A stretch of DNA of 64,000 nt from assembly GCA_028293285.1 (NCBI GenBank), contig JAQGPC010000295.1, forward strand, positions 1 through 64,000. Direction: 5' to 3'. Made by a program: the position numbers and the translations under genes. Source of the DNA: Pedosphaera sp. Its GTDB lineage: Bacteria > Verrucomicrobiota > Verrucomicrobiia > Limisphaerales > Pedosphaeraceae. Shown piece by piece: positions 25,628-33,823 of the stretch (positions are counted from its first letter, which is position 1; each line of letters starts with the position of its first letter). Under the pieces are notes generated by a model. That model worked only from the letters and a program-made list of their open reading frames with translations. It did no database searches and was not told where the DNA came from.

Positions 25628-26169
25628 GAACCGTTTTTGATTTTTTTCAAATCCTCGGCCAGAAATTGTGTGACATCCTTGAACCGTGGAACATTGGCCG
25701 GAGTAATATCCATCAAGGTCTTGTGGGCATCCAGACAGTTGCGGGTAATTTCCTCACGTGTCGGCTTGGCTTGGACGGGGGTATGGTCCAGACCCTGCAT
25801 GGCTGAATCCATGGTTCCATTTACCACCTTGAACAAATGGATTACTCCCAGGTTCTCCAGCAACTCCGCAATGCGCGCATTCGGATTCAGCAACTCGATG
25901 CCTTTCCCATTGGCTGCACCTTCTCCGTTTACGGAAACTTTGGCTGCATCAATCTTCAAGCCAAAACCCGCTAGAACTCCTAGAAAGGTACTGTCCATCA
26001 ACAGGCATTCGGTCAAGTCGAGGATGAAACAGGTAAAACCTCTTTGAAGCAGCTCATTGACCAGCAATTTGAAATCAATGCTCGAAGTAAAATTTGCCCG
26101 GCCGGTGATCCGAATGCATGCCAATCGCCCAGAGGCGAAGACTGTTAATTTGGCAGAGGGTGTACTCAT
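25624..26169 (-). CDS. STAS-domain anti-sigma factor antagonist
   Basis: The 181-residue protein begins with a STAS domain of about 105 residues. The phosphorylatable serine is Ser60 in LLMDSTFLGVLAG. A further stretch of about 55 residues (DHTPVQAKPTREEI...FLAEDLKKIK) follows that is not part of a minimal STAS protein. The stop overlaps the start of the GAF-SpoIIE phosphatase gene (ATGA type), so the two are translationally coupled and probably form a substrate/phosphatase pair. The matching serine kinase (RsbW-type) is not in the window. Confidence 0.9.
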   Translation of the reverse strand: MSTPSAKLTVFASGRLACIRITGRANFTSSIDFKLLVNELLQRGFTCFILDLTECLLMDSTFLGVLAGFGLKIDAAKVSVNGEGAANGKGIELLNPNARIAELLENLGVIHLFKVVNGTMDSAMQGLDHTPVQAKPTREEITRNCLDAHKTLMDITPANVPRFKDVTQFLAEDLKKIKNGS

Positions 26170-26276
26170 ACAGGGCGCAACACTTTATCCAACTAATATG
26201 AGATTGGAAATTCTCCGAGTCAAGAAACGCATCATTCTGGCAAAAGCATTATACATCAAAGGATTATAGCTCATTC

Positions 26277-27437
26277 TTAACTTCCATGGGCTGGTTTTAG
26301 ACTTTCTTTGCGCGGAGCACCTACAATCTGCACCAGAGTTTGTTGCAGGATAAGGGCTTCATCCAAACTGCTTGAGATCAGCCGCTGATTGCATTTGAGC
26401 AATAAATCCATCGCCTTAATCAATTCCTCCTGGCTATACCGTTGCGACTGGGGAAAGGCCTTGAACAACACATAAGGATTTATCGCCAAGGGATTATACC
26501 GTTTGTCTTCCGGCAATTTATCCGTCGGTATGCGCTCCAACTGACTTTTAAATCTGGAATAATCTCCCACCGGCTTGATCCAGCCTTCCCGCACCATCTC
26601 CTTGAGCAGAATCATCGCCCGGACCTTGCCGATCAATCCATACAAAAGTCCAATCTCAGACTTTTGCGTGTCAAACTTCATCTCCCAAAGCTCCTCATCC
26701 AGATTCCGCAGGAGCCGCGGCAAATCACGGTCACCTAACGCATCACCGAGAGCGAACGCTCGCGCCGCCTTGTTGCGCGTGGTTATCGCTGCCACATCAC
26801 CGACCTCGATTTCTGTCCGTTCACCCACATACAAAGCGAGCTTTTCAATTTCGCTATTAAGCTGTCTGGCATTTGGCCCGACGTTGCTGACCAATTCCGC
26901 CAAAGCCTCGTCTGAAATCTCCTTCTTCAGCCCACGCAAGGTTTGCAAAGCCATGGTTTCCGCCTGTTGCATCCAATCCTTGTCATCAATGGATAACCCT
27001 GCAAAAGCCTCGACTGCACCCAGCTTATCTACCGTCTTATAAAAAACCTTCCGCTTGTCCACCTTGCCGGCGCTAATGAGCAGTCGAACAGTTCCCCACG
27101 CAAAGTCTTTGAGTTCCTGCGCAATCTCGCCGAGCGTCTCCGTCACTGCTTGGGCGCTGGCGGCACGTTCATCTCCGAGGAAGTTGCAGTTCTGCAGCCA
27201 GATGGCTTTGCCGCCGCCAAAAAAGGGCAGGGTTTGAAGCGCTTCCCGGAGCCGGGCCAGAACCTTTAGGGCTTCGCCGCTGTTGCTGACGCTCGCATCA
27301 AGAATCTCGTGGTCCATGCCACCCAATTGCTCACACCATTCCTGGTAAATTTGTTTGGCGCGTTGTTTGACGGCGAATTCGTCATCACCACAAACCAGTA
27401 CGAGGGGCGCGGGCTGCTTGGCAGCGGGGGAGGGCAT
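26277..27437 (-). CDS. holA: DNA polymerase III, delta subunit
   Basis: The 386-residue protein fits the clamp-loader delta subunit. An N-terminal LVLVCGDDEFAVKQRAKQ matches the family opening, and LVSNVGPNARQLNSEIEKLALY is the conserved middle region. The C-terminal collar domain (about residues 260-370) ends with LLKCNQRLISS. It opens the sliding clamp for the replicative polymerase. There is no Walker A, as expected for delta. The bifunctional-nuclease-family gene starts upstream with five bases between them. Confidence 0.9.
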   Translation of the reverse strand: MPSPAAKQPAPLVLVCGDDEFAVKQRAKQIYQEWCEQLGGMDHEILDASVSNSGEALKVLARLREALQTLPFFGGGKAIWLQNCNFLGDERAASAQAVTETLGEIAQELKDFAWGTVRLLISAGKVDKRKVFYKTVDKLGAVEAFAGLSIDDKDWMQQAETMALQTLRGLKKEISDEALAELVSNVGPNARQLNSEIEKLALYVGERTEIEVGDVAAITTRNKAARAFALGDALGDRDLPRLLRNLDEELWEMKFDTQKSEIGLLYGLIGKVRAMILLKEMVREGWIKPVGDYSRFKSQLERIPTDKLPEDKRYNPLAINPYVLFKAFPQSQRYSQEELIKAMDLLLKCNQRLISSSLDEALILQQTLVQIVGAPRKESLKPAHGS

Positions 27438-27442
27438 GAGGT

Positions 27443-27895
27443 CTATTCCAACTCGCCGCCATTCTCATTGATACGATCCAACACTTCAGTCATGTCTTCG
27501 ACTTGTTCGAACAATGGGGCGGAAACAAAAATGGGACGCTTCTGGGCAGTGGCCAAGGCAATGCAATCGCTGGGACGCGCATCAATTTCCACAATCTTGC
27601 GCGCGAGTTCGTTTTGTTGATTCAGGATCAGCCGGGCGAAATAGGTCGAGTTCTTCAATTCCGTAATGACAACCCGGTCCACCGTAATGCTGAAACCCTT
27701 CATGATGTGGGCAATTAAATCATGAGTCAGCGGTCGTTCCTTGGGAGTTTCCTTAAGAAACATGCCGATAATCTGCCCCATGGCAGGCTCCACGTTAATG
27801 ACGAATACCTTATCGTCATTTCCGACGAAGAGCGCACACCCACTATTGGCAGGCAAAATCCCTCGAATTTGCACCGGCACGACATCATTCTTCAT
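27443..27895 (-). CDS. Bifunctional nuclease family protein (BFN, DUF151)
   Basis: From ATG 27895 the product is 150 residues; a GTG six bases upstream is possible. It shows KERPLTHDLIAHIMKGF and the core YFARLIL followed by IDARPSDCIALA, the signature of the BFN/DUF151 fold. Members have been reported to have nuclease activity; the physiological role in bacteria is poorly defined. It precedes holA by five bases on the same strand. Confidence 0.9.
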   Translation of the reverse strand: MKNDVVPVQIRGILPANSGCALFVGNDDKVFVINVEPAMGQIIGMFLKETPKERPLTHDLIAHIMKGFSITVDRVVITELKNSTYFARLILNQQNELARKIVEIDARPSDCIALATAQKRPIFVSAPLFEQVEDMTEVLDRINENGGELE

Positions 27896-28069
27896 AACCA
27901 CAGTTTACTGGTGCAAATTTGAAAAAACAAGTCTTCCTCACGCAATTGCATAACCAAGGAAATCCTTGCACTGTGTTGGTGCAAAAGCCTTTCAGATTTG
28001 TTCCTTCTCAACTATGGGGTTTGCGTGAAGGCAGGCATTCATCCACCTCTTCTCATTTAGAACCAGCTC

Positions 28070-29518
28070 CTATGCCAAAATGTCTGTCACAATCCGGCCA
28101 TGCACATCCGTCAACCGAAAATCTCTTCCACTATAACGATACGTCAGTTTCTCGTGGTTGATCCCCATCAGATGCAAAATCGTCGCATGCAGATCGTGGA
28201 CGTGAACTTTGTTCTCCACCGCATGCCAGCCAAATTCATCCGTCGCACCATACACCAGCCCGGGCTTGATGCCACCACCCGCCATCCACATCGTAAAACC
28301 AAATGGATGATGCTCACGCCCGTCAGTTCCCTCTGCCGTTGGTGTGCGTCCAAACTCACCGCCCCAAACCACCAGCGTATCCTCTAATAAACCGCGTGCC
28401 TTCAAGTCCTTGAGCAAACCCGCAATTGGCTTGTCCACCGATGCGCAATTATTCGGCAACTCCGCTTTCAAGCTGCCGTGCTGGTCCCAGAGTTGGCAAC
28501 TGCTCCGCTTTGCCGTCTGCGTGTGATACACCTGCACCATCCGCACACCCCGTTCCACCAAGCGCCGCGCCATCAGGCATTGCTTGCCGAAAGTTTCCGT
28601 CATCCCTTCATCCAACCCATAAAGCTTCTTCGTCTCCTCGGATTCATTTGCGACATCGAAAGCCTCCGGTGCCCGCGCTTGCATGCGAAACGCCAGTTCA
28701 AACGCCTCAATCCGTGCGCTTAACCGGCTGTCCTCCTCGCGCTTCTGCTGATGCAATTGGTTCAACTGCTTCAACACATCCAACTGCTCCCGCTGTTGCC
28801 GTGTTGAAAAACGGGCATTGCTCAAATTCGCAATCGGATTTTTCAGATCCGATACCAGCGTTCCCTGATACGAAGCCGGCAGAAAACTCGAACTCCACAG
28901 TGGCGCGCCTTGTGCCGGTTGCGCCGGGCTAATAACAATGAACCCCGGCAAATCCTGGTTCTCGCTGCCCAAACCATAAAGCAACCATGAACCCAAACTC
29001 GGCCTTGAGAACGCCTGCTCGCCCGTGTTCATTTGCAGGCATGCTCCATTATGATTGATGTTGTCGGCCACCATCGACCGCACCACGCACATATCATCCA
29101 CGCACGTTGCCAGGTGCGGAAACAACTCACTCACCTCGATGCCCGATTGCCCATATTTCTTAAACGTCCACGGCGACTGCAATAAATTCCCCGTCTTCGT
29201 CCGTTCCAGCTTCGGTTTTTCGAAGGGCAGGGGCTTGCCGTTGTCCTTCGCCAAACGCGGCTTCGGATCGAACGTATCCACATGCGATGGCCCGCCCGAC
29301 ATGAAGAGGAAAATCACCCGCTTCGCCTTTGCCGGATATTGCGGCGGCTTTACCTCTAAGGGGTTTGACGAAGCAACATTCGCCAATGCACTCGAAACAA
29401 ACCCCTCCCCGAACAACGAAGCCACCCCCAGCATGCCAAAGCCATTCGCAAACCGACGCAACATCTGCCGCCGACTTAGCGGTGCTTGCCAACCATTTTG
29501 GAAGTAGTTGCTGGACAT
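28070..29518 (-). CDS. DUF1501 family secreted protein, Tat signal
   Basis: The 482-residue protein begins with a twin-arginine-like signal (LSRRQMLRRFANGFGMLG). It then shows VIFLFMSGGPSHVDTFDPKP, and a later WGGEFGRTPTAEGTDGREHH, both typical of DUF1501, a sulfatase-like family common in Planctomycetes and Verrucomicrobia. It should be exported folded to the periplasm. In these phyla a DUF1549/DUF1553 cytochrome-like gene usually precedes it; here the upstream DNA is the mosaic repeat at 29625-30176. The function of the family is not established. Confidence 0.9.
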   Translation of the reverse strand: MSSNYFQNGWQAPLSRRQMLRRFANGFGMLGVASLFGEGFVSSALANVASSNPLEVKPPQYPAKAKRVIFLFMSGGPSHVDTFDPKPRLAKDNGKPLPFEKPKLERTKTGNLLQSPWTFKKYGQSGIEVSELFPHLATCVDDMCVVRSMVADNINHNGACLQMNTGEQAFSRPSLGSWLLYGLGSENQDLPGFIVISPAQPAQGAPLWSSSFLPASYQGTLVSDLKNPIANLSNARFSTRQQREQLDVLKQLNQLHQQKREEDSRLSARIEAFELAFRMQARAPEAFDVANESEETKKLYGLDEGMTETFGKQCLMARRLVERGVRMVQVYHTQTAKRSSCQLWDQHGSLKAELPNNCASVDKPIAGLLKDLKARGLLEDTLVVWGGEFGRTPTAEGTDGREHHPFGFTMWMAGGGIKPGLVYGATDEFGWHAVENKVHVHDLHATILHLMGINHEKLTYRYSGRDFRLTDVHGRIVTDILA

Positions 29519-29840
29519 CTTCTAACTTTATTCGTCAACCCTTGGGAGTCAAGCCAAGCGGGTATCGATATGAGTTTTACAAACGGCGACTTTAAACCAA
29601 GGTCTTGCACGTAATACGCACCACGAAACACTCGCAACAACTCACACCAGGTCGTACTAGCTCGCACTTGCTCATATTTACCTTATTTTTAATCTCCTTT
29701 GCGATCTCTGCGCCCTTTCGCGGCCAATTTTCCGGTTTCTGTCTTCCACTTTTTTAATCCCATTAACCCGGATTAACGCGGAATAACCCGGAATTTCCGT
29801 CCTGCCTTGGCAAACGCACCACGAACCACGCAACATTTTC

Positions 29841-29880
29841 AACTCCCATCAACTCATACCAGGTCGTACCAGCTCGAACC
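29841..29880 (-). repeat. 10-bp degenerate tandem array
   Basis: On the minus strand the four 10-mers are ggttcgagct, ggtacgacct, ggtatgagtt and gatgggagtt. They match unit by unit the array at 1201-1240 on the plus strand. Confidence 0.75.
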
Positions 29881-30147
29881 CGCTCCCGTACCGTAGCAGT
29901 CGGCGTCAGGAGGCTCTAACATCTCCCTCTTTGTGCGCACATCACTTTTTTTAACCGTAAATAACCGCAATTAACCGTAATTAGCGCGGAGTAACCGTAG
30001 TTCTCCTTCTCCAAGTTCGGAGTTCCGCCTTCAGGCGGCTTCCTCCGGCCTCTGCCCTCAGACATCCGTCCTCCGGCTTGATTGTCAAAGACCCACGGCA
30101 CAGATGCACCGCTTATGGAAATGATCCTTTCAGGATTCCACAAGAAA

Positions 30148-30176
30148 CGTATAACACTCGTTATACAATGAGTCAA
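30148..30176 (-). promoter_or_regulatory. Sigma70-like promoter with palindromic spacer (copy B)
   Basis: On the minus strand TTGACT (30176-30171), a 17-bp spacer and TATACG (30153-30148) form a promoter. The perfect palindrome GTATAAC-GAGT-GTTATAC (30149-30166) fills the spacer and overlaps the -10. The sequence aligns with the promoter at 370-397 with one gap, sharing TTGAC-CA-T, ATAAC and AGTGTTATA. A palindrome between -35 and -10 is the usual site for a repressor or a DNA-twisting activator. Confidence 0.55.
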
Positions 30177-30393
30177 GCCTTTTCCAGCTGCAACCAAAGT
30201 CCACGAAGTAACAGATGATCTAGTGCTGGTCGTAAAGTTTGGCGCCAATGTCGGAAGTGCTGCTCCTGTTGTATGCGCGAATGACATCACAATAATTTAA
30301 TGAAAGCTGATAAGCTTCGTGCACAGCTTCTGTTAAGAGTGTTCTGATTCCAGAGGGCGAGGCTTACTATTTAAACTAATGGCGGGAAATTTC

Positions 30394-30930
30394 TCATACG
30401 CCTTGGTTCTGGCTAGGTATATCAATTTTAGGTCCGTCATTCTTCCAATCTGATTGCAAATTTAAAATATGTCGGCGGAGAGCGAAAAGAAGGTCGCCAA
30501 TAACTCCTGCGCTGCTTGGTGGATTTTCATAGGAATATCTCCATTCAGTAAATGCTTTGTTTGCCATGGTTAGCTGGCCTTCCAAACTGAGATCAATACC
30601 TGGAAAAGCCTTCTTTGCTGCTTCGGCATTTGGATTCGATTTGATTAATTCATCAAAATACTTCCTAATCTCAGTTTTATCATCTTTGCTGAGGGTGGTA
30701 AAAAGATCTTTCAGGAAATGTATTTTGTTTGGGGGGGCGCCAGATCGGATGACATGGATGCATTTCAGATAAACTTCTGCTGAAAATGCCATATTCATGA
30801 TCATTGGGCTTGCAATACTCCCATCATGAGTTTGTCCTAAATAACTGGTCAATACCCGAGCAGCTTTGTGATAGTTAGACGCTGAGATATACATTAAACG
30901 CGGATCTAATTTTTTTCGATTCATAATCAT
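30394..30930 (-). CDS. HEPN-like domain protein, tentative
   Basis: From ATG 30930 the product is 178 residues; a longer frame begins at a TTG at 30984, and ATG 30924 is also possible. The helical pattern with AFSAEVYLKCIHV, then HFLKDLFTTLSKDDK and a later EWRYSYENP resembles HEPN-type proteins of unknown specificity, which have A-E-x-x-LK and H-x-LKxLF at these places. The typical R-x4-6-H RNase motif was not clearly seen. The DNA is visibly AT-richer than its neighbours, which suggests recent acquisition. No nucleotidyltransferase partner is adjacent. Confidence 0.6.
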   Translation of the reverse strand: MIMNRKKLDPRLMYISASNYHKAARVLTSYLGQTHDGSIASPMIMNMAFSAEVYLKCIHVIRSGAPPNKIHFLKDLFTTLSKDDKTEIRKYFDELIKSNPNAEAAKKAFPGIDLSLEGQLTMANKAFTEWRYSYENPPSSAGVIGDLLFALRRHILNLQSDWKNDGPKIDIPSQNQGV

Positions 30931-30969
30931 TTCGTTAATGTGCTGCCTTTTGAAAAAGTTACCCTGTTG

Positions 30970-30996
30970 TTGACCTGCGCACAAACTCGATATAAC
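30970..30996 (+). promoter_or_regulatory. Possible promoter of the pseudopilin gene
   Basis: TTGACC (30970-30975) and TATAAC (30991-30996) are separated by 15 bp, shorter than the optimum. They lie 45 bp before the start codon at 31041, which has a GGGAG ribosome site about seven bases upstream. Confidence 0.3.
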
Positions 30997-31040
30997 ATCT
31001 TTACTGTCTCCACCAGTGTTCTCTCTAACCGGGAGTTATT

Positions 31041-31802
31041 ATGAGTTATTTGAAATCAATAAGGACCTCGCATTGCTCGGTCAGTTATCAAGTAACCTCG
31101 CGTCGAGCCGCCTTCACCTTGATTGAACTATTGGTTGTTATTGCCATCATCGCCATCCTCGCCGGGTTGCTGCTTCCCGCTCTGGCGCGGGCGAAAGCCA
31201 AGGCGCTGCAAACCAAATGCATCAGCAACAATAAACAGGTGGGTTTGGCCTTCCTCATGTATGCCAATGAAAACGCTGACTTCTTTCCGCGTTGCCTGGA
31301 TTGGGCTTCCACCGGTGGCCAGAATGGCGCTTACGATGTTTTTGTCGCCATGATCAACCGGCCGCTCTATCCCTTCCAAGGCACCCCCGAAATTTTTAAA
31401 TGCCCGGCGGACAAAGGGGACATCTATCCCGCCCATGGCGCGACCAACTGTTATAACCAATATGGCAATAGTTACCTGACTGAATGGGCAGTGGATTACA
31501 TCCGGACCAAGCGCGTTTGTGGGAATGCCGCTGGCACCCCGGATGCCTATGATGGCCAATCGATCAAATTGTCTGAGATAGCCCTGAGCGCCTCCAAAAA
31601 GTTTATCCAAGGCGACTGGATCTGGCATGTCAACCGCGGTGTCACCGACCCCAAAAGCGTCTGGCACAATTATAAGGGAAAAAGTCTGTCCATTATGCTG
31701 TATGGCGATGGTCACGCCGGAGCTTTTACTTTTCCTTTGCAACCACCAGACACCGATCCATATTGGTCTGCGGTTCCCAGCCCAACCAATGCCTGGTGGT
31801 AA
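31041..31802 (+). CDS. Prepilin-type protein with C-terminal H-X9-DG-like end
   Basis: The 253-residue protein has a class III signal: [20 protein letters not shown] preceded by basic residues, with Glu at +5 of the processing site. After the helix comes [13 protein letters not shown], then a globular part with Cys residues ([16 protein letters not shown]). The end contains [10 protein letters not shown], the H-X9-DG-like motif of the large pseudopilin families in Verrucomicrobia and Planctomycetes. It should be processed by a prepilin peptidase and sit in a type II secretion-like or pilus-like assembly; none of that machinery is in the window. Confidence 0.88.
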   Translation: MSYLKSIRTSHCSVSYQVTSRRAAFTLIELLVVIAIIAILAGLLLPALARAKAKALQTKCISNNKQVGLAFLMYANENADFFPRCLDWASTGGQNGAYDVFVAMINRPLYPFQGTPEIFKCPADKGDIYPAHGATNCYNQYGNSYLTEWAVDYIRTKRVCGNAAGTPDAYDGQSIKLSEIALSASKKFIQGDWIWHVNRGVTDPKSVWHNYKGKSLSIMLYGDGHAGAFTFPLQPPDTDPYWSAVPSPTNAWW

Positions 31803-31831
31803 AGATTTCCAGGGTTGAACGGCTCCGGCCT

Positions 31832-32503
31832 ATGAAACCCAATCGAAAACTTGCTGAAACCACCACGCCGGACGGCGCGCGTCTCATTCTCTACGAGCAT
31901 GACGGAACTTATTGCATCCGCTTGAACGAGCAGGAATTGATGAATTCAAAGATTGCCGCCTCAGAGCTTCTGCTGGGCGAGTTGGTAGTGGGACGGCTTC
32001 CGGCTCAAAGTGATTCTTGCATATTGATTGGCGGCTTGGGCTTGGGTTTCACCTTGAAGACCGTGTTGAACCGGGTTGGCGCAAAAGCCACGATAGAAGT
32101 CGCGGAGTTGATCCCCCAAGTCGTGGATTGGAACCGCGAATTCTTGTCCCACTTAAACGGAACGCTGCTGGACGATTCCCGAGTGAAAGTTTTCGTTGAA
32201 GACGTATGGGATGTTATCGCTCGCGCCGGACGGTCTCGTTATGACGCCATCGTGCTCGATGTGGATAATGGACCGACGGCGATGGTTCAAAAACAGAACG
32301 CTCGTTTGTATCAGCAAAACGGTTTGCAGCGAATTGCGAGCGCACTAAAACCCGGTGGGCGGGCGGCCTTCTGGTCGGCACGTCCGGATCCCGCCTTTGC
32401 GAACCAACTTGCCAAAGCCGGGCTTAAGGTTGAACTCGTCCCCGCGAAGACGTACGCGAATGCCAAGCGGTCGGCCTATACCATCTACTTGGCCGACAAG
32501 TAA
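31832..32503 (+). CDS. Spermidine synthase-like methyltransferase-fold protein
   Basis: The product is 223 residues from ATG 31832; an upstream in-frame GTG at 31763 would overlap the pseudopilin gene. It has a Rossmann-type SAM-binding core: LIGGLGLGFTLKTVL (motif I), IEVAELIPQVVDWNREF (acidic motif II), VEDVWDVI and YDAIVLDVDNGPTAMV. These match the polyamine aminopropyltransferase/spermidine synthase-like group. The N-terminal part is short compared with true spermidine synthases, so a different substrate is likely. Confidence 0.82.
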   Translation: MKPNRKLAETTTPDGARLILYEHDGTYCIRLNEQELMNSKIAASELLLGELVVGRLPAQSDSCILIGGLGLGFTLKTVLNRVGAKATIEVAELIPQVVDWNREFLSHLNGTLLDDSRVKVFVEDVWDVIARAGRSRYDAIVLDVDNGPTAMVQKQNARLYQQNGLQRIASALKPGGRAAFWSARPDPAFANQLAKAGLKVELVPAKTYANAKRSAYTIYLADK

Positions 32504-32548
32504 GATTTTGCTCCTGATTAAGCCAGAACGCGTTTATGTTTTGGTGTA

Positions 32549-33409
32549 ATGGCAATTATTGGCAGACGCAACACACTCTCAGTGGTGAGAGAAGCTGCTC
32601 CCGGACTCTTCCTTGATGGCGGAGAACTGGGAGAAATCCTGCTGCCCGGTCGTTATATAGAACGCGGAGTCGCGCCGGGAGACAAATTGGATGTATTTGT
32701 CTATCTTGATTCTGAAGACCGACTCGTGGCCACCACCGAAATCCCGTTCGCGATGGTCGGTGAGTTTGCTCATCTGCGAGTCATCAGCGTGAACCTTCGC
32801 ATCGGCGCGTTTCTCGACTGGGGCCTCGCCAAGGATTTATTGCTGCCGTTCCGCGAACAGGAAACGCCCGTCCGTGCAGGCCAGCGGGTGATCGCTTACA
32901 TCTATCTCGACCAGAAATCCAATCGGATTGTGGCGACCACGCGATTGTACCGACATTTAAACCGGCGAGCACCAAACTATCGCGAAGGTCAAGCCGTTGA
33001 GTTTCTTATCACTGGCAGCACGCCCCTTGGTTACAATGCCATCGTGGAAAATGCCCATCAGGGACTGCTCTACCACGACAAACTTTCCGCGCCACTCGCC
33101 GTTGGACAGAATTTGAAAGGCTTCATTCGCACGATACGCTCTGGCGGCAAGCTCGATTTGAGCCTCGATGCGTCTGGGTACAAACGCGTGGCGTCATTGA
33201 CCGACCAGATTGTCCAGGCACTTGAGCGGAATGGCGGACGCCTTGGCTTTGACGATGGGAGTTCACCGGAAACAATCCGCGAAGCGTTTGGGACCAGCAA
33301 AAAGGCATTCAAGCAGGCCCTCGGGGCGCTCTACAAAGCCCGTCGCATCAGCTTTGAAAGTCCCGGAATAAAGTTACTGGATAACACTTCCTTTTCACCG
33401 GGCGAATGA
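32549..33409 (+). CDS. CvfB-like S1 RNA-binding protein
   Basis: The 286-residue protein has the CvfB/YitL layout: tandem S1-like domains (GEILLPGRYIERGVAPGDKL; GAFLDWGLAKDLLLPFREQ; GYNAIVENAHQGLLYHD) followed by a C-terminal winged helix (about residues 225-280, SPETIREAFGTSKKAFKQAL). The family binds RNA, and in Staphylococcus cvfB influences virulence gene expression. The specific role here is unknown. It starts 46 bp after the methyltransferase gene. Confidence 0.88.
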   Translation: MAIIGRRNTLSVVREAAPGLFLDGGELGEILLPGRYIERGVAPGDKLDVFVYLDSEDRLVATTEIPFAMVGEFAHLRVISVNLRIGAFLDWGLAKDLLLPFREQETPVRAGQRVIAYIYLDQKSNRIVATTRLYRHLNRRAPNYREGQAVEFLITGSTPLGYNAIVENAHQGLLYHDKLSAPLAVGQNLKGFIRTIRSGGKLDLSLDASGYKRVASLTDQIVQALERNGGRLGFDDGSSPETIREAFGTSKKAFKQALGALYKARRISFESPGIKLLDNTSFSPGE

Positions 33410-33823
33410 GCGGCATTCTTTTCCGATGGTTTGTACTATCCATCCATTGGAGATCAAAATAAGAAACTTACCCGTAGAGAACACCATTGGAACGGCATCC
33501 AAAGACTCACCAAAGGTTTATTAATAACTCTATAACTGAATAAACCGGAGATCGAATAAAGTTAAACTTACCCGCATTGAAATCGGGCAATGCGGGTAAG
33601 TTTAAAATGTCCTCACTTTATGTCGAGAAGATAATTCCAAGTGAGTTGACTCGCCCAAGGCCGTATCTCATCGCTGTTCTTGATGCCATTGCATTGATGC
33701 AAACGCCCTGCGTTTTCCCCAATAGCCGCCTGCTTTGAGAACTGGATCCAATTGCGCCCATGTGCCATGGCGCGTTCACATTCGGCTCGACAACTCGTTT
33801 GTTAGTAAGTATTTGTTGTACTT
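33410..33823. other. Intergenic region with a strong palindrome
   Basis: No gene is seen. The interval holds the 44-bp palindrome at 33562-33605. A partial copy of its arm (AAACTTACCCG) also occurs as a direct repeat about 100 bp upstream, near 33465-33475. No promoter for the cupin gene at 33824 could be named. Confidence 0.5.
33562..33605. repeat. 18-bp perfect hairpin, 8-nt loop (copy 1)
   Basis: Arms 33562-33579 (TTAAACTTACCCGCATTG) and 33588-33605 are exact reverse complements around AAATCGGG. A related hairpin with the same ACCCGCATTG stem core and an 8-nt loop lies at 56370-56407. It is about 150 bp after the CvfB-like gene, so it might end that transcript, but the AT-rich outer arm makes it symmetric. 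Confidence 0.85.

Larger units (their letters stand above)
29625..30176 (-). repeat. Mosaic intergenic repeat element, copy B (inverted)
   Basis: Read on the minus strand from 30176, this tract repeats copy A (370-1290) in order. It has the promoter; GTGCCGtGGgTCTTTGACAA (30101-30082); CCGCCTGAAGGCGGAACTCC (about 30035-30010); ATTACGGTTAATTGCGGTTA runs; GGAGATGTTAGAGCCTCCTG (29926-29907); the 10-bp array (29880-29841); GTTGCGTGGTTCGTGGTGCG; GGACGGAAATTCCGGGTTA (about 29808-29787); a GGCCGCGAAAGGGCGC block; and a second 10-bp array (about 29671-29640). It is shorter than copy A, lacking the second block set found at 530-790. No gene is supported here. Confidence 0.8.

Noticed and set aside
29916-30290. 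Minus-strand frame of 124 codons downstream of copy B promoter region
   Set aside because: It passes through the promoter and repeat blocks and its sequence is not protein-like. The promoter would lie inside the gene.
30394-30984. HEPN/MNT toxin-antitoxin pair
   Set aside because: No nucleotidyltransferase or other small partner gene adjoins the HEPN-like gene, and the RNase motif is not evident.
33562-33605. Simple terminator of the CvfB-like gene
   Set aside because: It is 150 bp past the stop, symmetric, and its sister copy lies between two divergent genes, so termination does not explain both.
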